Shown here piece after piece: positions 6,785 through 12,691 of a stretch of DNA of 12,691 nucleotides. Origin of the DNA: Planctomycetota bacterium (GTDB taxonomy: Bacteria > Planctomycetota > Phycisphaerae > Phycisphaerales > UBA1924); NCBI GenBank assembly GCA_023412695.1, contig JAEYNG010000314.1, positions 1 to 12,691 on the forward strand. Reading direction: 5' to 3'. Each line of letters begins with the position of its first letter. Within the stretch, counting starts at the first letter, position 1. The notes below the pieces were generated by a model that was not told the DNA's origin, did not search any database, and saw only the letters and a program-made list of their open reading frames with translations. The position numbers were made by a program, and so were the translations under genes.

Positions 6785-7171
6785 ATGACCGTACGAATGC
6801 CGCCGCCGATGTACCTTACCTCAGCCGAGGTGAAGCACCTTTGCGAGCCTCGACTCTGCACGTTCGTTGCCATCATCCCGGGTGAAACGCGCGATGACTG
6901 GTATGTCGTCGACGTGTCCCCGCCGCTGGATGCGAGCGAACTGCGCGTCGGTGCGGGGGCAATTGACGTCGTGCTGCTCGCGAGCAGACACGTCGGGCAT
7001 CCCATCTTTCCTGCGCGTGAATGGCCGGTCCACGTGTATGTAGTTCACGCGACCAACCCCGCGGTGTTTGAGAACCAGTTCCTTCGCGCGGACCACAGCG
7101 CCGTGGCCGCTTGGGGAGTGTTGTTCCGCACTTATCAAGAGGCTCGCGCGTTCTCGGAGATGTGGTGGTAG
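6785..7171 (+). CDS. Unrecognised 128-residue protein encoded directly after the Fic gene
   Basis: I do not recognise a family. The gene begins 2 nt after the Fic stop and has GAGAGG about 7 nt before its ATG, so it is surely co-transcribed and probably co-regulated by the palindrome array. The product is a small soluble-looking alpha/beta protein: alternating short strands (CTFVAIIPG, WYVVDVSPP, IDVVLLASR, VHVYVVHAT) and a C-terminal helix ending EARAFSEMWW, with no signal peptide or membrane span. Cysteines occur only at residues 20 and 25. In-frame ATGs at codons 5 and 9 are weaker start options. Position suggests a target, modulator or chaperone of the Fic enzyme, but nothing in the sequence proves it. 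Confidence 0.75.
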   Translation: MTVRMPPPMYLTSAEVKHLCEPRLCTFVAIIPGETRDDWYVVDVSPPLDASELRVGAGAIDVVLLASRHVGHPIFPAREWPVHVYVVHATNPAVFENQFLRADHSAVAAWGVLFRTYQEARAFSEMWW

Positions 7172-7250
7172 CGGTACCGAGGCTGATCGGCATTTACGGC
7201 GATGCGGCGCCCCCGCCTCAGTCAGCGACACGAATGGACCTTCGTCTGGC

Positions 7251-8396
7251 TCACACCGCTCCGCGCCCACTCGCCGTCAACTGCACGCCCGTCGCCGGCC
7301 GCCGCCGCAATGACGGGTTGCCGAGCTGCCCGCACGCCGCCATGGTGTCGCGGCCCTTGGTGCGGCGGCGCTTGGCGTACACGCCCTGCTCGGCCAACTG
7401 GCGCATGAAACGATCGACGTCGGATTCTTCGGGCGCACCCCACGGCGAGTTGTCACGCGGGTTGTAGGGGATGACGTTCACCAGCCCCGGCAGCCGCGGG
7501 CGCCCGGCGTACGCGCCCCGGCCCAGCACGAAGTCGCCGAGCTGCTCGGCGTGCTCGGGGGCGTCGTTGACGCCGGGGATGAGAACGTACTCGAGGCAGA
7601 TCTTTGCGCCGCCGTAGATCGGCCAGTTCTCGATCGCCTCGCGCAGCTTGCTCATCGGCACCGCGCGGTTGATCGGCATGATCTTCGATCGTACCTCGTC
7701 ATTGGGCGCGTTGAGCGAGACCGCCAGGGAAAGCCGGTGCCAGCCGGGGGTGTGCACCTGCTCGGCGAGCCGCGCGATGCCGTCGACGCGGCCGACGGTC
7801 GAGACGGTGATGCGGTTGCGGGCGAGCGCGGGGCCGCGATGATCGCCGAGGATCGTGATCGCACCCAGGACGTTGTCGAGGTTGTCCATGGGCTCGCCCA
7901 TGCCCATGAAGACGATGTTGCCGAGGTTGGGCGTCTTGAAGTGGTGCTGCGCCGTGAACCACTGGGCGATGATCTCGCGCGTGGTCAGGTTCCGGAGCAG
8001 GCCCATCTGCGCCGTCTGGCAGAAGCCGCAGCCCATCGCGCAGCCGACCTGCGAGGAGACGCAGAGCGTGTGCGTGCGGACGCCGCGCTTGCCGATCATC
8101 GGGATGATGACCGATTCCGTCTCGTAGGCCTCGGGCTGGCCGTCGCGTCCGGGCACCTTCAGCGTGAACTTGATGACCTTGCCCTCGGGCGAGTCGCTCT
8201 CGAGCACGCGGCCGATCGGCGGAAGCGCGATCGGCGCGAGCGGGTCGTCCATCACGCCCTCGCGATAGACCGTCGCGTAGCGGTCGAGCGCGCCGAGGTA
8301 TTTGCCCTTGATGCCGGCCGCGGCGCAGGCGGAGGCGTAGGCCTCGGCGGGCATGGAGAGGGGGTCGGGTTGGGGGTTGTCAATACAGCAGGACAT
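7251..8396 (-). CDS. rlmN: RlmN-type radical SAM 23S rRNA/tRNA adenine-C2 methyltransferase
   Basis: This 381-residue protein has the radical SAM cluster motif CAMGCGFC (C119, C123, C126), followed by the SAM-binding MGMGEP (164-169) and a C-terminal cysteine in AACGQLG (C355). That cysteine is the one that resolves the protein-RNA adduct in RlmN/Cfr enzymes. RlmN methylates C2 of an adenine in the peptidyl-transferase centre of 23S rRNA and in some tRNAs. The N-terminal RNA-binding part is shorter and more divergent than in E. coli RlmN, and the tail after about 360 is unstructured. The start is uncertain: I use ATG 8396, though in-frame GTG 8417 and TTG 8411 follow a GAAGG, and ATG 8354 is also possible. 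It is convergent with the Fic operon across 79 bp that lack a clear terminator. Confidence 0.85.
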   Translation of the reverse strand: MSCCIDNPQPDPLSMPAEAYASACAAAGIKGKYLGALDRYATVYREGVMDDPLAPIALPPIGRVLESDSPEGKVIKFTLKVPGRDGQPEAYETESVIIPMIGKRGVRTHTLCVSSQVGCAMGCGFCQTAQMGLLRNLTTREIIAQWFTAQHHFKTPNLGNIVFMGMGEPMDNLDNVLGAITILGDHRGPALARNRITVSTVGRVDGIARLAEQVHTPGWHRLSLAVSLNAPNDEVRSKIMPINRAVPMSKLREAIENWPIYGGAKICLEYVLIPGVNDAPEHAEQLGDFVLGRGAYAGRPRLPGLVNVIPYNPRDNSPWGAPEESDVDRFMRQLAEQGVYAKRRRTKGRDTMAACGQLGNPSLRRRPATGVQLTASGRGAV

Positions 8397-8518
8397 ACGC
8401 GACTTGGCCAAACACACTTGCCTTCGGGTTGATCGTAGTCGATAATTGGCCTCGAACGGACCCACGCCGAACAGTCACCCTTGGGTGGCGTGCCCGAAAG
8501 GGCTAGGCGCGGGTCTCT
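8397..8518. other. Intergenic gap with two small hairpins
   Basis: Between the broken DUF3800 gene and rlmN lie two short hairpins: CACC-CTTG-GGTG (8476-8487) and GCCC-GAAA-GGGC (8492-8503). Neither is followed by a T-tract on the minus strand, so they are at best weak terminators for the upstream gene. The rlmN promoter should be here, but I see no strong -35/-10 pair. Confidence 0.3.
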
Positions 8519-9147
8519 TCATTTTTGCCGTTGAGCACGGTCGTGCGGCGGTATCTGACGACTTTGAAAGATCTTGAGATAGTCTCGAGCGTCCGATAGC
8601 TCGGGGCGTGATGCCCGCGAGACCGATCCGACGATCATGTCCGCAAGTTGAAGCAGCGGTTCGGTATGCGACCGCTGTGCAAGCACACGTTTGACGAGCC
8701 TGTGAGCGCAGTATCGGCTGGCGTCCCTGCAACAGACGGCGATGGCCCGCTGAAACTCGCTGCCGCCGCAGGAGTCCAGCACAACGATTGCGTCCCGGAT
8801 GACGCCTTGCACGGTTTGGAGCGGCGTTGTTACAGCGTGCGTGTAAAGATCGGATGCCTTGTAGCTCCGGGGCGGCATTGCCCTTTCAATCGTGACCGCT
8901 GCGTAACTCCAAGGAAGTGTTGCAGCGGCCTCCAGGTATGTAACACGCAGCGTTTGTCACACTGATTGAACTTGAACTCAGGACGTTTGAGGCCCCGGCT
9001 TGCCCGAAACTGGATGAGGCCGCTTCTGCAACGGTCCAGTTCGGTTTCAGACTCGATGATCACGGCAGCTATCGAGACGTGACGAGAGGTTCCCTCTCGC
9101 TCGAGGAACATGCCGATATCGCCAGATTCGTCAATAAAGAGGTGCAA
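8519..9147 (-). pseudogene. DUF3800 family protein interrupted by a single-base frameshift
   Basis: Two minus-strand frames join into one DUF3800-like protein of about 209 residues. The first frame gives the hallmark N-terminus HLFIDESGDIG (D6, E7, D10) and PEFKFNQCDK (56-65). It then loses homology and stops at about 8830. The other frame carries on from TLRVTYLEAAATLPW through VTIERAM to the hallmark C-terminal LLQLADMIVGSV. The switch lies at the AAA of GACAAACGC (8955-8953); one extra A restores the frame, so one base has been lost, or it is a homopolymer sequencing error. The only start upstream is TTG at 9147, directly after an in-frame TAG, with no Shine-Dalgarno. Base composition is visibly less GC-rich than nadE or mrp. 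DUF3800 proteins have a DESGD RNase H-like core and often sit in accessory regions; their role is not settled. Confidence 0.75.
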
Positions 9148-9221
9148 GGCCTAGATACTAACCGGCGCATGCATGGTGGATGCAGTACGTAGCGGCCTGA
9201 CTGGGAACTACACTGACTGGG
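9148..9221. promoter_or_regulatory. Divergent start region of nadE and the DUF3800 gene
   Basis: These 74 bp must hold both promoters. On the plus strand a -10-like TACACT (9209-9214) ends 7 nt before the nadE ATG; on the minus strand a -10-like TAGTAT (9160-9155) ends 7 nt before the DUF3800 TTG. Both would start transcripts at the start codon itself. A 9-bp direct repeat CTGACTGGG (9197-9205 and 9213-9221) abuts the nadE start. No good -35 is seen for either direction. Confidence 0.4.
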
Positions 9222-10961
9222 ATGCGACTGGCACTGGCACAACTGAACCCCACCGTCGGCGACCTTGCCGGCAACGCCCGGCTGATCGCCGATGCCGCCG
9301 CGAAGGCGCGGGAGGGGGGCGCGGACCTTTTGGTGTGTCCGGAGCTGGGCCTGAGCGGATATCCGCCCATGGACCTGCTCTGGCAGGAGGGGTTCGTCCG
9401 CGACTGTGCCGCCGCCGCGAAGGAGCTCGGCGAGCAGCACTCCGCCGGGCTCACGATCGTCTTCGGCGTTCCGCTGCCGGCGTCGGGAGATCCCGATGAT
9501 CTGTCGAAGGGGATCACCAACTCGCTGCTGGTGTATCGCGACGGGAAGATGGTCGCGTATTACGACAAGCGCCTGCTGCCGACGTACGACGTGTTCGACG
9601 AGGACCGGTACTTCGTGCCCGGTGACCGCGCGGTGGTGATCGATGTTCCGACGCGCGCGGGGCCGCAGGTGAAGGTCGGGCTGTCGATCTGCGAGGACCT
9701 CTGGAAGGGCGAGGATGCGGGCTTCTCGCATCGTTACCTCGATCAGGCGGACCCGGTGATTGCGCTTGTCGAGGCCGGTGCAAAGCTGATCGTGAACCCG
9801 TCGGCGAGCCCGTTTGTGCTCGGCAAGGGCAAGCGCCACCGCGACATTTTGCAGCGACACGCGGTGCGGCACGGGGTGACGGTCGCGGGTGTGAACCAGG
9901 TCGGCGGGAACGACGAACTCATCTTCGACGGTCACGCGGCGGTGTTCTCGGCGCAGGGCGAGCTGCTCGCCGCGGGCCCGGGCTTTGAGGAGCACACGCT
10001 CGTCATTGATCTTGACGGGAAGAGCACAAGCGGCGCGGGCACCCCGGACCCGGTGCTGACGACGAGCGATGAGGAGCAGCTGTTCCGCGCGCTGGTGCTC
10101 GGCGTGCGCGATTACTGCCACAAGTCCGGCTTCAAGAGCGGCATCATCGGGCTTTCCGGGGGGATCGACTCGGCGGTGACGGCGGTGATTGCCGCCGCCG
10201 CGCTCGAGCCGGCGAATATCACCGGCGTCAGCATGCCGGGGCCATACTCGTCGGAGCACTCGAAGACGGACGCGGCGGAACTGGCCGCGAGGCTTGGCGC
10301 TCGGTATATCACCGTGCCGATCGGAGACGGCTTCGAGGCGCTCCGCGCCACGCTGTGCGCGAGCTTCGGCGAGATCACGGGCGTGACGGAGGAGAACCTG
10401 CAGTCGCGTCTCCGCGGCACGGCGATCATGGCGCTGTCGAACCAGACCGGCGCGATCGTGCTGACGACCGGCAACAAGAGCGAGCTCGCCGTCGGGTATT
10501 GCACGCTCTACGGCGACATGAACGGCGGGCTCGCGGTGCTCAGCGATGTCTCGAAGCTGTGGGTCTACCGGCTGGCCAACTGGATCAACGCGAATCCCAC
10601 ACGGCTCGGGCTCGCGCTGCACAGGGATGGCCCGGCCCTCGGGCCGATCCCGCGGTCCACGATCACCAAACCGCCATCGGCGGAGCTTCGGCCGGATCAG
10701 ACGGACGAGGCAAGCCTCGGGCCGTACAGCCAGCTTGATGAGATCATCGAGCGCGTGGTCGAGCGGCGGCAGAACCCGGAGCGGATCGTCCGTGAGACAG
10801 GGTTCGAGCCCGCGGCGGTGCGGAAGATCGCCCTGCTGATCGACCTGTCAGAGTACAAACGCAAGCAGGCCGCGATCGGCCTGAAGGTTACCTCGGTCGC
10901 CTTTGGCGCGGGCCGGCGATTCCCGAACGTGCAGCGGTACCAGCCGTGGGAGAAGCTCTAA
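9222..10961 (+). CDS. nadE: Glutamine-dependent NAD+ synthetase
   Basis: This 579-residue enzyme makes NAD+ from deamido-NAD+ (nicotinic acid adenine dinucleotide) with ATP, taking ammonia from glutamine. The N-terminal nitrilase-type glutaminase domain (about 1-265) has the triad E41 (CPELGLSGYPP), K116 (YDKRLLPTYDVFDEDRYF) and C157 (LSICEDLW). The C-terminal synthetase domain (about 285-579) has the ATP P-loop LSGGIDSAVT (311-320), GTTGNKSE-like LTTGNKSELAVGY (414-426) and the PPSAELRPDQTDE segment (484-496). The length and both domains are complete. There is no Shine-Dalgarno before the ATG, but a TACACT -10-like hexamer lies 7 nt upstream, suggesting a leaderless transcript. Neighbours give no sign of an NAD operon. 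Confidence 0.95.
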   Translation: MRLALAQLNPTVGDLAGNARLIADAAAKAREGGADLLVCPELGLSGYPPMDLLWQEGFVRDCAAAAKELGEQHSAGLTIVFGVPLPASGDPDDLSKGITNSLLVYRDGKMVAYYDKRLLPTYDVFDEDRYFVPGDRAVVIDVPTRAGPQVKVGLSICEDLWKGEDAGFSHRYLDQADPVIALVEAGAKLIVNPSASPFVLGKGKRHRDILQRHAVRHGVTVAGVNQVGGNDELIFDGHAAVFSAQGELLAAGPGFEEHTLVIDLDGKSTSGAGTPDPVLTTSDEEQLFRALVLGVRDYCHKSGFKSGIIGLSGGIDSAVTAVIAAAALEPANITGVSMPGPYSSEHSKTDAAELAARLGARYITVPIGDGFEALRATLCASFGEITGVTEENLQSRLRGTAIMALSNQTGAIVLTTGNKSELAVGYCTLYGDMNGGLAVLSDVSKLWVYRLANWINANPTRLGLALHRDGPALGPIPRSTITKPPSAELRPDQTDEASLGPYSQLDEIIERVVERRQNPERIVRETGFEPAAVRKIALLIDLSEYKRKQAAIGLKVTSVAFGAGRRFPNVQRYQPWEKL

Positions 10962-10983
10962 GTCCCCATTGCCCCTGCCCCTG

Positions 10984-11038
10984 CCCCCTGCCGGGGGGTC
11001 CTGAAACCCGCGGCCCGGCTTGCCGAACAAGCCGCGGG
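10984..11038 (+). promoter_or_regulatory. Two GC-rich hairpins between nadE and the DUF4870 gene, one masking the ribosome binding site
   Basis: CCCCC-TGCC-GGGGG (10984-10997) follows nadE but has no T-tract. A second, perfect 8-bp inverted repeat, CCCGCGGC (11007-11014) and GCCGCGGG (11031-11038), encloses 16 nt. Its 3' arm overlaps the GGGAGG Shine-Dalgarno (11036-11041) of the DUF4870 gene, so the folded RNA would hide the ribosome binding site. Confidence 0.45.
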
Positions 11039-11046
11039 AGGTCACG

Positions 11047-11481
11047 ATGGCCCAGGCCGCCTGCGCGAGCACGTGGATGCACAACGAGAACGGACACAAC
11101 CCGCACGCCCGTCTTGTCGATCCGAATGTCACGGCCGACCAGCGGACGTACGCGCTGTTCATGCACCTGAGTCTGATCGCGACGCAGATTATCCCGTTCG
11201 CGATCGTTATCCTGCCGCTGATCATGTGGCAGATCAAGAAGGACGACTCGCGATTCCTCGACGATCATGGGCGCGAGACCGTGAACTTCCACATCTCGCT
11301 GCTGCTCTACAGCGTGGGGATCGTGCTGCTGTCGCTGATCACCTGCGGGCTGGCGGCGGTCGCCGTGGTCCCTCTCTACATCCTGGGGATCGTCGGGATG
11401 ATCATGGGCGCGATCGCCGCGAACCGCGGCGAGTATTTCCGCTACCCGGCCACGATCCGTCTGGTCGGCCCGCCGCAGTAA
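11047..11481 (+). CDS. DUF4870 domain small membrane protein
   Basis: This 144-residue protein has a hydrophilic N-terminus with several His/Asn and then the DUF4870 pattern: FMHLSLIATQIIPFAIVILP and MWQIKKDDSRFLDDHGRETVNFHIS. Membrane spans are at about 40-62, 83-99 and 102-125. DUF4870 (YtzI/Tic20-related) proteins are widespread integral membrane proteins of unknown function. I chose ATG 11047 because GGGAGG lies 5 nt upstream; an in-frame ATG-type start at 11020 would add nine residues and place that site inside the gene. It lies 85 bp after nadE on the same strand and ends 24 bp before the convergent lptB-like gene. Confidence 0.8.
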   Translation: MAQAACASTWMHNENGHNPHARLVDPNVTADQRTYALFMHLSLIATQIIPFAIVILPLIMWQIKKDDSRFLDDHGRETVNFHISLLLYSVGIVLLSLITCGLAAVAVVPLYILGIVGMIMGAIAANRGEYFRYPATIRLVGPPQ

Positions 11482-11505
11482 CACGAGCTGGATGAACAGG
11501 GTCTT

Positions 11506-12366
11506 TCAGCGCTCGCCGCGAGGCTCGGCCGGTCGTGCGACGGGCGTCGGCGCTGCTGGACGCGTTTCGCCGTTGCGTTGTGCGCCGTTCGTGGCTGCCG
11601 TGCCGTTGCCGCGGGTCGTGGTGGTGTGGTGATCGTCGAACTCGTCGCCGCGGAACAATGAGCCGAGGTAGACGCGCCGGACGAGCTCGTTGTTGATGAG
11701 CTCTCGCGGCGTGCCCTCGGCGAACTTCTTCCCCTCGTCGATGATGTACGCCCGGTCGCAGACGCGGAGCGTCTGCTGGACGTTGTGGTCGGTGATGAGG
11801 CAGGCAATTCCGCTCGCCGCGAGCCGGCGGATCTCGACCTGCAAGTCCTCGACCGCGATGGGATCCACGCCGGAGAAGGGTTCGTCGAGGAGGATGAGCT
11901 TGGGCTCGGTGACGAGCGACCGGGCGATCTCGAGCTTTCGCCGTTCGCCGCCGGAGCATGTCCGCGCCTGGTGCTTGGCCTTGTGCGACAGGCCGAACTG
12001 CTCGAGGAGTTCCGCCGCGCGGTGGTGTCGGGCCGCGCGGCCCAGCGGCAGGGTTTCGAGGATGGCCAGCAGGTTCTGCTCGCAGGTCATCCGCTGGAAG
12101 ACGCTGGGCTCCTGCGAGAGGTAGCCCATGCCCAACCGCGCCCGCTCGAACATCGGCATGGTCGAGATGTCCTTGCTGTCGAAGCTCACCTTCCCGGCGT
12201 CGGGCTCGATCATCCCGATCGTCATGCGGAAGGAGGTCGTCTTCCCAGCGCCGTTCCGGCCCAGCAGCCCGACGATCTCCGACTTCTCGACGTGGAACGA
12301 GACGCCGTTGACGACGGTGCGTCCGGCGAAGGACTTCTTCAGGTTGTGCGCCTGCAGGAGGGCCAC
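11506..12366 (-). CDS. lptB: LptB-like ABC transporter ATPase (lipopolysaccharide export) with extra C-terminal tail
   Basis: This 286-residue ATPase has Walker A GRNGAGKTT (36-44), Q-loop Q85, signature CSGGERRKLEIARSL (137-151), Walker B LILLDEPFSGVDP (157-169) and H-loop H194. The EPFSGVDPIAVEDLQ stretch and GTPRELINNELVRRVYLG ending are typical of LptB, the cytoplasmic ATPase that powers LptFG extraction of lipopolysaccharide to the outer membrane. The usual protein (241 residues in E. coli) ends near residue 240. Here 46 residues rich in Thr, Asn, Pro and Arg follow, probably disordered. The GTG start has no Shine-Dalgarno; a TACACT hexamer (12378-12373) ends 6 nt upstream, so translation may be leaderless. 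No lptA, lptC, lptF or lptG is in view. A branched-chain amino acid type ATPase is the alternative, less likely. Confidence 0.88.
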   Translation of the reverse strand: MALLQAHNLKKSFAGRTVVNGVSFHVEKSEIVGLLGRNGAGKTTSFRMTIGMIEPDAGKVSFDSKDISTMPMFERARLGMGYLSQEPSVFQRMTCEQNLLAILETLPLGRAARHHRAAELLEQFGLSHKAKHQARTCSGGERRKLEIARSLVTEPKLILLDEPFSGVDPIAVEDLQVEIRRLAASGIACLITDHNVQQTLRVCDRAYIIDEGKKFAEGTPRELINNELVRRVYLGSLFRGDEFDDHHTTTTRGNGTAATNGAQRNGETRPAAPTPVARPAEPRGER

Positions 12367-12447
12367 GGACAGAGTGTAGGGGAAGAGCGGGCGGAAAGTT
12401 CGGCGAATCGACCCCGTCCGGGAGGCGAGGCCGCTCGGTGCCGGCGA

Positions 12448-12691
12448 TCACATCCGGGCGTGGAGCACGGGCATCGTCTCCAGGTATGCCCGCGCCGGCC
12501 CGCAGTCGTTTTTCCCAAACCCCTCGTACGGCCCGTCGTAGCACACGCCGCCCTTGTCCAGCATCACGACCCGCGGCCGCAGACGCCGCAGAAGCTCCCG
12601 GTCATGTGTTACGAACACCGTGGTCCGCACCAGCTTCTCCGCGGTGGGTTCCGTTCCGTTCTCAAAGCCGTGGGGAGATTCAGGGTGTTCA
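12448..12691 (-). CDS. ABC transporter ATP-binding protein, C-terminal end only
   Basis: Eighty codons of an open frame run in from the window edge to a TGA at 12450-12448. VFVTHDREL contains the H-loop histidine of an ABC ATPase, and RPRVVMLDKGGVCYDGPYEGF is the strand and turn that normally follow it. The ending ETMPVLHARM is short. This suggests an Mla/Ttg2A-like or similar importer ATPase, but the nucleotide-binding motifs lie outside the window. Before the H-loop the sequence EHPESPHGFENGTEPTAEKL looks like an inserted hydrophilic loop in place of the usual compact helix. The stop is 81 bp upstream of the lptB-like start, so the two may share a transcript unless the TACACT element acts alone. 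Confidence 0.75.
   Translation of the reverse strand, partial: EHPESPHGFENGTEPTAEKLVRTTVFVTHDRELLRRLRPRVVMLDKGGVCYDGPYEGFGKNDCGPARAYLETMPVLHARM

Noticed and set aside
7407..7416. Fourth match to the Fic operator (GAAACGATCG) inside rlmN
   Set aside because: Only ten of fourteen bases match, the palindrome is not completed, and the bases encode the DRF part of the RlmN tail. Probably chance.
9069..10622. Minus-strand frame of 517 codons opposite nadE
   Set aside because: Arg/His/Gln-rich shadow of a fully supported NAD+ synthetase.
10984..10997. Terminator after nadE
   Set aside because: A 5-bp GC hairpin is present but no T-tract follows, so I do not call it an intrinsic terminator.
11402..12544. 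Longer minus-strand frame overlapping the lptB-like gene
   Set aside because: It reads a different frame without ABC motifs; the 286-residue frame has Walker A, signature and Walker B in order.
1..12691. CRISPR array, insertion sequence ends or attachment sites
   Set aside because: No regularly spaced identical repeats beyond the three operator copies, no transposase or integrase, and no terminal inverted repeats with target duplications were seen.

Overview
The window is GC-rich DNA coding on both strands. It comes from a Gram-negative type bacterium: there is an LptB-like ATPase, an exported LTXXQ-type protein and mixed Shine-Dalgarno and apparently leaderless starts. The gene mix (Mrp without its CxxC, DUF4870, short-N-terminus RlmN, bifunctional NadE) would fit a planctomycete, possibly Phycisphaerae, but that is my inference from sequence style and not a proven placement.

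Layout. 1-1722 (minus): a two-gene unit, a UDP-glucuronate 4-epimerase-like enzyme followed with a 4-nt overlap by a membrane-anchored endonuclease/exonuclease/phosphatase protein cut by the window edge. 1723-2158: 436 bp without a gene. Its lower half folds on the minus strand into a closed, multi-hairpin RNA that ends in a good intrinsic terminator just before the epimerase ribosome binding site. 2159-3280 (minus): an exported, charged, Spy/CpxP-like protein. 3446-5496 (plus): an Mrp/NBP35-type P-loop ATPase overlapping a calcineurin-like metallophosphoesterase. 5497-7171 (plus): a Fic AMP-transferase-type protein with a C-terminal winged helix, then an unrecognised 128-residue protein; upstream lie a promoter and three copies of a 14-bp palindrome exactly 31 bp apart. 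7251-8396 (minus): RlmN-type radical SAM rRNA methyltransferase. 8519-9147 (minus): a DUF3800 gene broken by a one-base frameshift. 9222-10961 (plus): glutamine-dependent NAD+ synthetase. 11047-11481 (plus): DUF4870 membrane protein. 11506-12366 (minus): LptB-like ABC ATPase with an extra tail. 12448-12691 (minus): C-terminal end of another ABC ATPase.

Housekeeping genes (mrp, nadE, rlmN, lptB) frame a small accessory section at about 5.5-9.15 kb, which holds the Fic pair and the damaged DUF3800 gene. The two strongest hidden signals are the phased operator array in front of the Fic gene and the structured RNA plus terminator in front of the epimerase.
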